NCBI RefSeq assembly: GCF_027744825.2
Contig: NC_071347.1
Location: 22,796,001-22,860,000, forward strand
Direction of reading: 5' to 3'
Length of the DNA stretch: 64,000 nucleotides
Origin: Synchiropus splendidus
Lineage: Eukaryota; Chordata; Actinopteri; Syngnathiformes; Callionymidae
Shown here: positions 43,441-56,100 of the stretch, in pieces
Layout of the letters: every line of letters begins with the position of its first letter
Position numbering within the stretch: the first letter of the stretch is position 1
Program-made: the position numbers and the translations under genes
The notes under the pieces: generated by a model
The model's input: the letters and a program-made list of their open reading frames with translations, nothing else
What the model was told of the DNA's origin: nothing
The model's database searches: none

Positions 43441-45330
43441 GGAACCGTTGAGAATCTACAGTTCACATTCCAGCCACCAGACGGTGCTGAAAGACAGAAG
43501 CGGGAGGCTCTGGGGACGGGTGAAGCACAAGCAGGCAGAAAACACAGAGCAGCGCTGAGTGCCAGCAGCAGGGGGCGACATGGAGTCGCAGAGGAGCCTG
43601 GCAGGGACAGCTGCTGGCCTGGTTTCCTGTTCTGGCTCCGGGCCGCACTGACACACCCCGAGCTGGACCACATAATGACAGGGTCTTCGGCAGCTGGAGC
43701 AGAACACACAGGGAGCTCTGGCTGCGGTCACATGATGGGCACGGCACGGCACGGGCGGGAGGCACGTTTGATCCTTAAATACTCAGGAGGCTTGTCTTCA
43801 CTGCGAAACGTTACGACCCTCTATCGACAGATGGGTTCCAGACCCGACCCAGCAGCAGCAGCAGCAGCGACACACTGGGTGAGCACCGGCCTCTGGCTCA
43901 GCTCCAGGACCTGGACCTGGTGCGGCTCAGTCAATATGCTGCCGTCTAAAGAGCCGTCGCCTCGCCTGAAGCTCAGCTGCTTCACAAGTTCACGACCTCA
44001 TGCTGACCATGGAGACGCTCATGGTCTGATAAACGCAGAGTCATGCAAATGTTCACCCCAAATTTCTATCGACTCATGAGTTCATAACCAAGACTCGGTG
44101 AGCAGGAAGTGAGAGTCCGGCCTCTCTGTGGCGAGTGATAAGATCATGACATGAGCAGCCACCTTCCTCAGATTCCGCCTCATCAGCACCTTTGCGTCCA
44201 TCTGAGGAAGTTCCCAGGTAAACATGTATGACCTCCGGTTGCCTCCCAGTCAGAGGCCGGACTGAGCCGAGTCATCCTCGCGAGTCACCACCTCACTGTG
44301 TACTGGTGACCTAGTGACTCGGCCGGCCAGAGTCGGCCCCGGGGCCTTAACTGTCTGCGTTTTATTTTATGGTTTCATATTCCTATGATATTTGTTATCA
44401 CATCTTATGTTCATAATATTCATATTTTTCCTTTTAATGTGTGTAATAAGAAAGCCACCCAGTATTATAGTCTGGCCTGAACACAACGCTGCGGTTTCTT
44501 ACGCGGGCGCTCGCCCCGCTGCAGCGTGCTGGCCCCTGGTCCCCTGCGGCCCTCTTCGACCGTGAGCGCTTGGCTTCGCTCTGCGTGACTCCGAGGCGGC
44601 GCACGTGGATCTCCAGTCTCTCCTGATAGGAAGTGAAACGCAGCAGTCTCTTATCAGCGCTTCCTGTTTCCTCTGAGGCGCAGATGTCACCTCGCTTCAC
44701 GGCGCCGAGCCGCCGCTTGTGTCGGCGTGAATGAAGCTTTTGCCGCCGATGAAATAGGTTGATTGCATGTGAGCGGCGCGGCAGTCGATTCATCAGCGGA
44801 GAGGAAGCAGGGTTCAGAGCAGAGACTCGCAGCAGTTACACCGCATTAGACCGAGTTTCCAGACCTGGCTGACACTCACAGCTCGGCTCTCAACCTCCAA
44901 TCGTCAACCATCCACCTGATCTGCTCTACTGCAGCAGAGCATGTTGGACTCTTGAGCTCAGCTCCACGTGCCTTCACACCCAGGAATCTCTAGTGAGACT
45001 GTTTCTTTCTCGCTTCCTATCGACGGTTCCTTCCTGTGAATCCATGCTTTGGCTCAGGAGACGCTCGGCTGCAGTCGATCCTCCCTGAGTGAGGAATCCA
45101 GCTTCTTTAGTTTTCACTGTCGATGATGTGAGACGGACAGGTTGACATTTTCCTTTTTTCCCCTCAAAGGTTTCTTGGTTCTCTTGAACGTCAGCAGATC
45201 CTGAAGCTCTGAGCTCCACCTTCGCATCACATCAGAATGTCACACTTTTGTTGTCGGCTGAAGTCGTGGCTGAAGAGTGGAGGAAAGCTCCATCCAAACA
45301 TCCTAAAAACCCCATGAAAACCACACCACT
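43441..45330. other. Gene-free stretch, nothing recognised
   Basis: Both strands carry overlapping frames of 90-120 codons in GC-rich sequence with no domain that I recognise. A (CAG)n-like run lies at about 43849-43868. Confidence 0.4.
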
Positions 45331-45334
45331 CTTC

Positions 45335-45725
45335 TGGAATCCAAGGCCGAGGCAGACCCTCGTCTACAGGGGCCCGGAGGCCTTCCCCAGCACCAGGATC
45401 TGCCAGTCCACGGGTGCCCCCCCCGGATGTCCACGTGATCCACAAGAGCATCAGTCTGTCGCCACAACATCTGAGACCATGGTTCTCTGCCAGGAGTTTG
45501 GAACGGTGGTGCCATGTCGGCGATGAGCGGCAGAAGAGCTTGAGCCTCTTCCCCAGACCGTAGTGCGGTGAAGGAAGAGCTGAGCCAGAAGACGAAGCCC
45601 TTCACTGAGTGGTGGGTCTGGATCTAGTCACTCCTAACAGCAGACAGGATGTTTGGAGCTCCCTGTGGAAGCTGCTGCCCCCGCGACCCGGCGACGGATC
45701 AGCGGTTGAGAATGGTTGGATTGAT
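45335..45725 (+). mobile_element. LINE family 1 fragments including the 3' end
   Basis: Landmarks are 'gagaccatggttctctgcca' (about 45473), 'gaaggaagagctgagccaga' (about 45572) and the terminal 'gctgctgcccccgcgacccg', followed by 'gagaatggttggattgat' (about 45673-45724). This is the 3' terminus of the element whose internal pieces recur elsewhere in the window. Internal deletions join the pieces. Confidence 0.65.
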
Positions 45726-45929
45726 AACAATTGCGCTTTGAACTTTTTCGAGGCGCACCAGCACCGTGTCAGTCGAAGACGTCAAACCTCTCAGAACATC
45801 CCTACAACCAAGCTTTCTGTCTCATGAGGCTCAAAAACATCTTCTGCCCTGCGCGCTCGCCCCCTTCTCCACTGGTGAGCTGCCTGACTCCAGATGTGCC
45901 CGACACACACGCGCGGTCCCAACCCAAAC

Positions 45930-45992
45930 GTTTGACTTAAACATGGTGCAGACTGCAGGAGGAGCGCGAGGGGAACCATGTTTAAGTCAAAC
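45930..45992. repeat. Perfect 18-bp inverted repeat with 27-bp loop
   Basis: GTTTGACTTAAACATGGT (45930-45947) and its exact reverse complement (45975-45992) enclose a G-rich loop. It could fold as a hairpin in DNA or RNA. No transposon family is recognised. Confidence 0.85.
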
Positions 45993-48655
45993 CACAAAGG
46001 TGTCGGCCGCCTGAAATCAGAGGACGGAGCTGCAGCAGCTATATGAGGCCTGTAATGACAAGTTGGCTCGGCGTTTAAAAATACTCTCCGAGACGCTCTC
46101 TTAACAAGAAACTCTGGGAGGAGGTCAGCGAAATGACAGGGTGGCGCAGAAGTACAGTGTGTTTAACACGGACTTCCTGGATCACATGACCGACCCTGGA
46201 AGGGCACTTTCACCAGCACCAGCTTCTTCATTGGAATCCATTGACTTTTCATTCTGTGTCTTTCCTCCACATTTGAAAAGCTGATGAAACATCCCGAACA
46301 TTGCAGCAGCATCGCGTCAGTTCTGTGTATTACGTAACCACTGCTTTATTTACCAGAGTACTGTTCCCACACAAGGTTTCAGGTGTATCATAACACACAT
46401 TTTGACTTGAAAATACCTTTTAATTCTATTGACTCTCATGCAACTTTGCTGTCTGACGTGACGTACATTTGTAACTGTTCTTATCGATACACACAAACGT
46501 GAGCCATAGTTGTGTGAATGCTGGACAGCTTTATAGGTGTGATCTTGTCTTTGCTGCGCCTCCTACAGTTTGCGTCATATCAACACCGTTCCAAAAGCTA
46601 AACGTGCGTCTCAGTCAGGAAACCAGCACGGTCACTTCCCTCTGAGCCACGACCCAGAATTCCCAAGACATTCCAGGATTTGGCTCAAAATGTTCCCAGT
46701 GAAAATGAGTGGGATCTAAGCACTTTTCAGCTAGAAACGCCATTCGAAGCTTAAACCGCAGCCTCACTCCTCCACTGTCGGCCTGAGATCAGACCTGGGA
46801 GCCAACTTGCACAGTGTGCCATCAGAGCAGCCTCAAGCAACAGCAGAGGTGGGCAAAAAGTGAGGCGTGCGATCAACCTGGCAAGTGTTTCGTTTTCAGC
46901 TGATGGCTGTGAGCAATCACTGCGTCACAGAAACATGATTTTCTGCAGTTTCAGAGTCACACTGCTCCTCTGTCGTACGACGTGCTCAGAAAACCTGCAC
47001 CTCCTTCAGAACTTGAGCCTGAGACTCACAAACCCAGGTTTCTGCTCCACTGACTCCCATTATACGCAGAGGACCTGGATCACAGACAAAACAACTTTTA
47101 TTCACTTTCAACTCGCCACCCCTCGGAAACCATTCACTGTGGAAACATGAAAATCCTGTTGATCGTGGTGGAAAACCTCACGCTTCTCACGGTGCGCTCG
47201 TTCTTGCGGCACCTGCTACGGTTGCTGAGATATCCTCGTGTGTTCGGGAGGTGCGGTTTTACCACTCAGATCCCAAAAGATTATGCAAGGATATCTGTGC
47301 CATCAGACATTGAATATGAATTACTAATACTTCCAGCATCAAGACCAGAGTTTGAATTTTAAGTACCATGACGTTTTGTGCACTAATATTATTATTATTA
47401 TAATATTCTTTCGAAATATATTCAATACACTAATAAAATTTGATGAAAAAAAAACAAAAATTCAGGATCCAAAGGACTAAAAAATAAAAAAATCAATATA
47501 AAAAACTGTAAAAATATCGAAATTTCAACAAGCAAAACCCATCTACTTCTTTCTGCACATTCTATTACAGCTACTGAAACCTTCTTTTCAACGACAGCAT
47601 TGCTCTAACTTGCTGCCCTCCTCGGCTGCTTCCACTTCCAGCGATCGAAGCTCCAAGTGTGCTGCGGACGCTTGAATGGCCCCTTCAGCAGTTCGGTGTT
47701 GACACAGGAAATGACCTGACACGCATTCCGACACAGGAACCTTCTGTTCTCTCAAGACTCATTCACAGTTTGACTCCAGAACCAACAAGTGCAGAGCAGA
47801 CGCTGCTCTCTCCCTCCAGAATCAGACGTCAGAGACTCTTCGCTCGGATTCGCTGCTTCTCAGGGGAACTTAAAAAACGTTGTCTTACCGTCGTGTTGAC
47901 CTTCTTGATGTCACTTTCAAAACCATCAGCTGTGCTGGCACCAGACACAAATCACACACCAAAGTAATGAAAGGCGACGCAGTACTTAAGTAAATCTATT
48001 ATTACACAACATAATTCAAGCATAGTAATAAAAAAAATAATTATTCGTGGACACAACTGTTCTTCTCTCTGTGACTTTTCAATCCCTGGGACCAAGTTGA
48101 GATTCAAGACTTGTTGTGATAGATAATAGAATGGAAATGGAATTGTTTCGTTAATGCTTAAAGTGTAATAACAATATAAAGCATTAATGAAAGGAATCCA
48201 ATTGGTTGTTTGTTCAGCTGAAATTCCATCTGTTTTTTTCCCGTCTGAGCTCCGACAGCTGGTGTCACAGAGTCAACGCTGTCCTTGTTTGGCGATTTCC
48301 TGATTCCATCTGTGCGACTGTGCGGTCCTCACTTGGCTGCTGTGAGGCTGCAGGTGCTGCTGGTGGCTGCCATCACCACCCCACCGACGACTGTCTGACC
48401 TGCAGTCAACAATCCCTCCTGCCCCACTTTCACCCTGGCAGCTGCTCACCTCCCAAACCTGATGAGCAACTTCAATTCCTCACCACTTCACCTGTTATTC
48501 ACCTCTTCATCCACGACATGTACGGATGTGACGGCTGAGCATCTGCCTTCCTGTCTGCGTGCGTCAGGTCTGTATGTGACACATCTGTGACCTGTCTATC
48601 TTCTCATGTATATTTCCAGATCGGTCCATCTGTCGTTTCGGTCATGACTACATTA
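45993..48655. other. Gene-free stretch, AT-rich in part
   Basis: No exon chain is recognised. 47385-47530 and 47990-48190 are AT-rich. Short frames lack domains. Confidence 0.4.
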
Positions 48656-48659
48656 CATA

Positions 48660-49215
48660 CATACAGCCCAGCAAAAAATTAAGTGACCACTGCAAATATT
48701 TACTATTTATACGTATGTGTCTAAGCAAAACATTTTTGTTTCAATTTACAATCTTCTGACATTTCTTCCAAATTCCAAATAAAACTATTGTCAGTATTAA
48801 TGTGCAGAAAATGACAGCCGCTCAAAATCACCAAAAAGATGCCATGTTTTCAGACCTCCCCTAATGCAAAGGAAAGAAGATCATATCGATTTTGAAACAT
48901 CACAGTACTCGTGTTTTGACGCAGCAAGAGTTCAGGAAGCAATATTTGGTGGAATAACCCTGGTCACAGCCTTCATGCGTCTTCCACCAGTCAATTTGAC
49001 ATTGTTCTTGGGTGACTTTATTCCACTCCTGGTGCAAGAATTCAAGTCGCTCAGCTATGTTTGACGCTTGCAACCATCCATCGTCCTCTAAATCACATTC
49101 CAGAGGTTTTCAGTGGGGTTCAGGTCCGGAGTTTGGGCTCCAGGCCATGACAGGCTCCTGATCTGGTCCTCCTTCATCCACACCTCGAGTGACCTGGCTG
49201 TGCGGCAGCTAGGTC
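48660..49215 (-). mobile_element. Truncated Tc1-like (mariner superfamily) DNA transposon
   Basis: An end motif (cagcccagcaaaaaattaag) follows TA-rich DNA at 48655-48662, as at Tc1 termini. On the minus strand the transposase C-terminal half can be followed: WPGAQTPDLNPTENLWNVI is the W-P-x-Q-S-P-D-L-N-P-I-E-N-L-W block that holds the last two residues of the DD34E triad. Downstream are pieces matching the C-terminus and the terminal region. The N-terminal DNA-binding half is missing and the frame is broken, so it is inactive. Confidence 0.75.
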
Positions 49216-49297
49216 GCAAGCTGTCTGTCTGACTGTCTGTTCCTATGACAAAGTGACACAGTTTGTTTATGCAAACTATTGGGCACCAAATGTATAA

Positions 49298-49411
49298 ATG
49301 AAGACACATGTTTTATCCTGACTTAGCAGAAATCTTTGGTAATATTTTCACAGATTTAGAAAATATTTCATTCACATTTGAGACACTCTACTTTAATGTT
49401 GTTGAGTGTTA
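49298..49411 (+). repeat. Left arm of an imperfect palindromic element
   Basis: It pairs with 49758-49873 in inverted orientation (about 80-85% by eye): 'tttagcagaaatctttgg', 'aatattttca' and 'acatttgagac' recur in reverse complement. It directly follows the Tc1 remnant and may be its long inverted end or a separate foldback element. Confidence 0.7.
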
Positions 49412-49757
49412 AGTCTAAATCTAAATGTAAATATTGCATCTAAATCTCAGTTTTAAGCATTTATACGCCCCTTTCCTCCAAGTGGAGACTAAGCCCCCTG
49501 CTGCTCCTCTGACCGTCTGTCAGGCTCGCAGGTGTGCGAGCTGCTTACCTGTGATGCCGACTGCAGAGGAATGAAACCAGCACCTTGTGGTGCAGCTGGC
49601 ACACCTGCCACACTAGTGTTGTCCAGTTGCTGCAGCACCGGCTTTCAGTTGCGAGCCTGATGGACGGAGGAGGAGCCGAGGAGCAGAAGGGGACGTCTTA
49701 ATCCTTCAAAGTGAGCTTTAGATTTAGATTTTACTCTCACAGAGATGAAACAATGGG
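49412..49757. other. Interior of the palindromic element
   Basis: About 345 bp between the arms. It begins with 'taagtctaaatctaaatg' and ends with 'ctttagatttagatttta', a weaker extension of the inversion. The unique core (49460-49710) has no coding frame of note. Confidence 0.45.
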
Positions 49758-49873
49758 ACGTAACATTAAAGTGTAGCGTCTCAAATGTAAGAAATGTTTG
49801 ATAAATCTGAAAATATTGCCAAAGATTTCTGCTAAATCAGGAAAAGCACAAGTGTCTTCATTGTTACATTCGT
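49758..49873 (-). repeat. Right arm of an imperfect palindromic element
   Basis: The inverted partner of 49298-49411. Small indels separate the arms, so the duplication is not recent. Confidence 0.7.
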
Positions 49874-50640
49874 TGCCTCCATATCAAACTGGCTTTGTTG
49901 ATGCCCAAACAAATCCTGTCTGTCTGGCCTTGTATTCCTGCCTTTTGTTGGAAATCCACCTCCTGTGTGCCTCCGCGCGTCCGTTCACTCGTGAAGTTAT
50001 ATCCAAGATGTATTCCCTGACACAGGAGTCTAATATGGAAGCAGAATTCTGGCTCAGCAACTACGCCTGACTTGGCCTCAGCAGAGGTCCGGTAGAGCCA
50101 CAAAACCCATCTGAGGTCTTGACCCCTTTATACACAACAGTTTCTCTACGTGGGCTCCGTCCTCGTCCCATTGGTCCTCCGCTGTTGGCGCCCTTCCTGG
50201 TCGCTGGCTCCTTCGTAACCATGGCAACGGCCACAAGGCATGCGCCCCCGTCCCGGACCCCGGTGGCTCTTATCAGGACCAGCTCTGGAGAAGATGGTAC
50301 TGTCCAGCCTCCTCCCTCTGACCTTGGACCCTCCAATGTTTGTTCCTCCAGTGTGGTTCACTCCCGTCTTTGGACTCCACCTGCAACTTCACCTTCTCAC
50401 ACACACTCAGCCACACTGCCTCCTCCAGCATTCCTGCATCTGGAGATGACTGCTCTATTAGCAGCACAAACAATGGATGATATGACTACTGTAGAAGACA
50501 GGCACTATTCCCATGACTTTGGATGAACACCTGCCTGTCTCTCTCTCTCTCTGTCTGTCTTGCTCTCAGTGTGCATCTGTCTATCTGTCCGTCATGCAGC
50601 TTTGTCATCTGTGCGCGTGCGTGTTGAATCACGTCTGTCC
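49874..50640. other. Gene-free stretch before a CpG-rich promoter
   Basis: No recognised protein. A 135-codon frame at 50119-50526 has low-complexity Pro/Ser/Thr content and no domain. Confidence 0.4.
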
Positions 50641-50920
50641 GCCTGTCCCTTTAAGGGAGTGGGCGGGGCGTCGTTGCCGCGCAGTGATGACGCCAGTGGG
50701 AGCTGTTCTCAGTGCAGTGGTGCTGAGTCTCTCCCTCCCTCCCTCTCTCTCTCTCTCCCCTCCTCCTCCTCCTCCTCTCTCGTTTACACACACACACACA
50801 CTCTCTCTGACACACGCCGCTCACACACTCTGCCTCTCTCCTCCGGACGGCTCCAGAACCGGAGCACTCATCCTCGGACCCGCCGGTGGCCAGGACCATC
50901 CCTCCTCCAGCCGCCGACAT
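50641..50920 (+). promoter_or_regulatory. CpG-rich promoter and probable first exon with a split start codon
   Basis: A GC box (gggcggggc, 50661-50669) and a CRE-like TGACGCCA (50688-50695) precede a pyrimidine-rich leader with CT and CA runs. The leader ends 'gccgccgacat' directly before a perfect GTAAGT donor at 50921. The bases gccgccgacATG across the border form a strong initiation context, so the ATG would be AT|G across the first intron if the next exon begins with G. I found no convincing second exon in the window, so the gene is not identified. Confidence 0.45.
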
Positions 50921-52960
50921 GTAAGTCTCCCTCACTCCTCCACCTTTCTCTAGAGCGCTTGTTCCAGAACGCTCTGCCCCGTGTGACACTCGAGATGAAT
51001 GAATGAGGACTGAGAGTCTGCTGCTGCCTGCAGCCAGCATTTGACTCACATTTGCATTGGCCAGAGGAGCCTTCTCCCCGCCCCCCTCCGTGCTCCGTGT
51101 GTAGTCCCGGTCTTACTCTGGCTCGGGTCCCGCCAGCGGTGAGCACTGAGGTGTGGCCGGACTCCTCCTGCTCCCTCTGCTTCCACGATCCTGGTCTGAA
51201 TCCCGGTCATGCTCAACTTGAATGGGACTGCGTTCAAGTGTTGCAACTTTTCATCCGTGGCCCTACAGATCCTCAACAGGCCCCCGAATCTCATTCATTT
51301 TGCCTCCAGGGATTTAGTATTTGACAGGTTCATTTGAGCAGGCATTTGCTCCAGGGCGCCCCCTACTGTTCTGACGCGTGTCGGATTCACCAAGTAAAAA
51401 AATCTGACTCGCGCTCACTCTCTATATGTATATATATTGTTGAGCTATGATCTGTAATGTCTATCACATTTATCACACCACATACTGTGCTGCAGATGTA
51501 AAAAGTGCTGCCGTCAGTCGAGTAAAAAAAAAATTTACAAGATTATTAATAATATAATAATATAATAATTAATTCATCGAATTAATCACATTTTTATGTT
51601 ATATCTGCTAAAGGTCTCCTGATAAAGAATTTGAGTTCTGGGATTTTAAATTTTATTTTGTATTGATGAATTGAATACAGTAAGAAGAGAAGATTTGAAA
51701 TCCATTTTTTATATTGCTGACTGTGCTTCATGAATGAAATCCTAAAGTGAAGGTCAAGCGCCTCTGCAAACCAGTGAGGCCAGGTGCATGGTTCAAATAT
51801 GTCGAACCAATGCAGCAATACAGTGAGAGATGAATAAAATAAAGCTGTTTTCAAATATGTAAAACAAATGCAGTGATTCAGTTAAATAAACAAAATTCTG
51901 AAATAAAATAAGGCTGTTTTCAAAGAGGCACTTAAGCTCAATATAGCAATTCAAAAATGAATAATGGAAGTATAACAGGCCTCTACGGGTCCTTCAATGG
52001 GCCAAAATTCCCACATACATGACTTGTACACTCATCCAAGCAGCCCAGTCCTTCATGGTATCATGTCTGGTGAAACTCTCTCGCACTATTGTTACGTTGG
52101 TCACGTTGGTTTTATTTAGAAAAACTCATATTCGTCACTCTAGATTATGACATTGATCGCATGAGTCAGATCTAGTCAGATCTGTCCCACATCGTACTGC
52201 GTCATCTCCTCATTTCTAGCCTCTAGTCACTGTATGACATCGACCTGACAAAGGTCTTAAAGGTCTTAAAATGCATGGAGTCTGAGACGTTGTTTTTCTG
52301 ATGTGGAAAACTCTGGAAGTTATCGCATGATGGCGGCAGGGTTTCCCTTCCGCTGCTTCGTGGAGGCTGCAGTTGCAATACTACTGACACACACACACTC
52401 CAGGTCTTGGGGGGCAGGCTCCCTAAATATGGCCACATGAGTGAACCAGCAGCGCCCTCAGTTTTTACTTTAGCTCTCAGTGGTTTGGAGCCAGCGCCAG
52501 TCATGGCAGGACTTTGTTTTGCTTGGTCCCTGTGCCAGCCAATCATATGCAAGCTCCACACTGGGGGAGGAGCCACAAACCTCTGCTGTTGGGAGGCGAT
52601 TGGCTGAGGGAGCTGGAGGAGATGCAGCGAAGAACCAGACGGTCGCAAGGCATTTGTTTCTGTTGAGCTAGACTGAAGTGGGACGCTCCAATAGAGCCTC
52701 AAGAGGCGGAGTCAAAAGAGCCAGCTTCTCCGTGACGTGACGTGCCGAACCTCACGTCTCTACATCAAACCACTTTTATCTATCACCACAGTTTTTCACA
52801 TCTTCCACATGAGTCACACTTTGTTGAATGTCGATTCCATCAACCAGGTCGAGTCCAGAGTCAGTCAAGTCACGGCGTGTGACTCAGTACTGTGTAGTGA
52901 GTGATGAAGGAGAACCGGCTCCATGAAGAGAACCGTCCAGCTCATGTAGAGCCACATGTC
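50921..52960. other. Probable first intron or intergenic DNA
   Basis: No exon is recognised. 51410-51600 and 51830-51970 are AT-rich with simple-sequence stretches. Confidence 0.35.
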
Positions 52961-52968
52961 TGTCCTCA

Positions 52969-53190
52969 CACACACTTGTTATGCCAGCTTTGTGGGGTCC
53001 TCTCATGGCCATGACCCTTTCCCCAGCCTCTCCCCCTAAACATATGGCTCACCTGAACTAGGACTCTGAACCAGACCCAGCGACCCAGTTATTTGAAGTT
53101 TGAACCCTCAAATTCAGGCTTAACTTGGTGGGGACCAGCAAAAGTCCCCCCACAAAGCCAAACGATCCCTAAAGTAGGTGTGTGTCCGAG
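52969..53190 (+). repeat. (CA)n-associated dispersed repeat, near full length
   Basis: 'gtggggtcctctcatggcca', 'accctttccccagcctctcc', 'aggactctgaaccagaccca' and 'ggtggggaccagcaaaagtc' occur in order. The same order recurs at 59650-59870 and, inverted, at 21364-21654. Confidence 0.7.
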
Positions 53191-56100
53191 GGTGGGGCCC
53201 TACAAGTCCAGCTAAGCAGGTACAAACACACACTCAGGCAGCAAAAGTGAGTGAAGTTGGGCGCCTCTCTGCATCTTCACCCCAGTGACTTGAGACGAAG
53301 GTGGCCGCGCTCCGGCAGCTGGCCGACAGACGGAGCCACAATATGTTCACACCACTCACGGACGTGTTAATCAGGAGCTGCAGTTTGATGTTTCAGCACA
53401 AAAGCGTGTTGGTCAACAGAGTCAAAAACTCAAAGACTGGAGGATGTGTACGACTCCCACGACCAGCCGCTCCATTCACACGTCCAGCGAATTGATTTCC
53501 GTCCTCTGGTTTACGAGACTTGCTTCACTGTCGACTTTGATGAGAATGAAAATGTCGAAAATCTGGCGATGAGTCAGCAGCAATTACACATCAGTGGTCC
53601 CCAGTGACCACCACACACCATACAAACCACACACACACACCCCTTAATCCTGGTGAATATTGCCATGGTTTATGGGAAATACAGGATCAGTGTATATTGG
53701 GATGTAAAAAACTAGTGACGGTTTTTAGCCTAAATAAACTCCAGGGAAACAAAATATGCTTTATTTGCAAAAAATAAATAAATATATAAATGTAGATGCT
53801 AAATAAAAACATCTTCATCATCTAAAATAAGTCCATCTTTTTTATGCTGATGTTCCGTGAGTAGTTTCCGGGTTGTTTTGTTTCGGAGCTCCTCACGAGG
53901 GCGGAGCCTGATGGAGGTTTGGATGGGGGCAGAGTCTGAGAGGTAAAGGTGTGTGTGAGCGGCTCATTCAAACGGGTTTGGCATGTAGAGGCTCAGAAAC
54001 ATCCTGGAGAGAGATGGATCTGGAGGTCGGCCATCTTTCTTCCGTATAGTGTTCAGGTGACGCTGCACTAGTCACTTCTGCTTTTGACTTCCCTCTATTC
54101 TACATTTCCATCATGGGAATTTGGGCATTTAGGATTCAGGATCCTTCACCTCCGCATCGCGACCCTTGGCGGAAAGATTTGTTTGCAAATGTGGGCGTCG
54201 CACATGACTCATCTCAACAAGAAGGGCAGGAATATGGTGCCGCACATGCTGCCTAGAGGGCGGGGCTAAAGGAGACGCAAGTGATTGGTTGAATTGGCGG
54301 GAAAGTCGTGGTGATTGGACAAGCTTGCAGCGCCTCGCAGAACTGGCAGGGATTGGTCGGAATTGTGTCCATAGTCACGATCGCAACATCTGTGAGTTTG
54401 GGCTAAAAAGACTCGTTCCTGATGATCACTAGATGAATTGTATTTGACTGGAGGAGATGAAAAGGACAAGCTTGAACAAAGATAAAAACCCAGAGCATGT
54501 GGGTGAAGCAGCCCACCACACCCCACCCCGACACCACATCCTCCCCGCTGGCCTTTCCAGCATCAGAGGAAAAGGCTGCTGAAAGGAAAAGGTCGTGCGG
54601 CCTTTTTTCCATCCCGGGCAGGAGTGGTGGGGGGGGCGGGGCTGACTGGTGCAAAGGTTGGTCCAGTTGTGACATCTGATAGTGGCAGCTCTGGTTTCTC
54701 CGTGTGCAGCTGGATGGATGTCATGAATGTTTAACAGGCTTTATAAGATCAGCGTGAGCCGCGATGACAGAGCGTCGCTCTCCGTCCTCATCACCCGCAG
54801 CTCTCATGCCGTCAACGTGGAGCGGAGAAGCACAGCACTTGTGAAGTGGGTGACCAGCCCAGAGGGTCCGTGAGCTCATCCTACTGAAGCCCCAGCCTCC
54901 CACACATGCAGATCATGAAAGCAGCAGATCGTAATGAAGCGTCGCCGCTCAGGTCTGTCCGTCAGCCTGGGTGACGGAGGAGCCATGAGACGACACTTGA
55001 TCCCAGTGAGAGGCTCAGCGAGGAGAGGTTGCTCTGACAGAGCAGACATTCAGCTCCTTCCAACTTATTAGAGGCAATTTTCTCCTCAAATGGTTCCCCT
55101 TTTATCATCCGCTTCTCGTCCGACTTGCTGAGTAACTCCTGCGGCGCTGATGAAAGAAGCTCCCGGCTTCAGAAGATGACTCGACGCTTTCTTGGGTTCA
55201 TTTTCCTTCAGAATCGTTCGGCATGTAGAACTGTGCTTTTATGGTCAACGTTCCAGAGGCGTTCAGCCATAAAACGGCTGTAAAGTCGGGTCATGGACAA
55301 GTTGAGCTCAGTCATATAGGAAGTGCCGACGCCATCGACACGCCCGAAACCCTCTCAAGCCCGCGGGACAAACCACGTCCCTGGATTGGCTTCTGAGCTT
55401 CCCATTTAGTTGCCCTGGACACATCTGGACCCTGTGAGGCTGCGGCCCAAACAGATAAGCTCTAATTTAAGCTGTCTGTGTTTGAGGAGGTTGGGTTTGT
55501 GCAGGCGAGCGCAGACACGCGACTCATGGAAGTGCTCCCTCACTTCCTGTCATGTGGAGGAGCTCTGAGGGGAGCGTGTGTGTGGCGCAGGAGCCCCCTG
55601 ACATGTCCATATGAAGTCTGTCATCAGAGCGTGTGGCAGCTTTAGCTTGAATCAAGAGAGCCAGGCGTGTCGGGCTCCACCCTCCACTTTCTTTCATGTT
55701 GGCTCCGACTCTTGGTCTCGGTGATGCCCCCCACACTCCTCCCCCCGCCCTCCGTATGTCTGCCGTCCACTCTGTGTCTTCCATCTGTCGGGTCCCTGCT
55801 TCCACGCTGCCAGGTTCGTGTGCCAACATGGCTGGCCCACTGGACCCGCACTGGTGCTGAAACGTGAGACCGTGTTGCAGGTCTCGTCTCAGGCTCACGT
55901 ACAGCATAACACTGAGGCCCCTGTGATCATTTTCTCCTTCATCCAGGCACCTGCTTGGTTCTCTCCCTTCTCTTCCAAACCTCTCTCACAAGAATCAGAA
56001 TCAGTGGGGATCCCACCAGCTAGGAAAGTGTTTTGGAATAAAGTGCTGACATAAAATAAAATAAAATGTGACGGGAGGTTCTGGTCTGGATCGACCCTGT

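Noticed and set aside
43255..44079. 274-codon plus-strand frame
   Set aside because: Its first part is a degenerate interspersed repeat and the rest has overlapping minus-strand frames. No recognisable domain or splice support.
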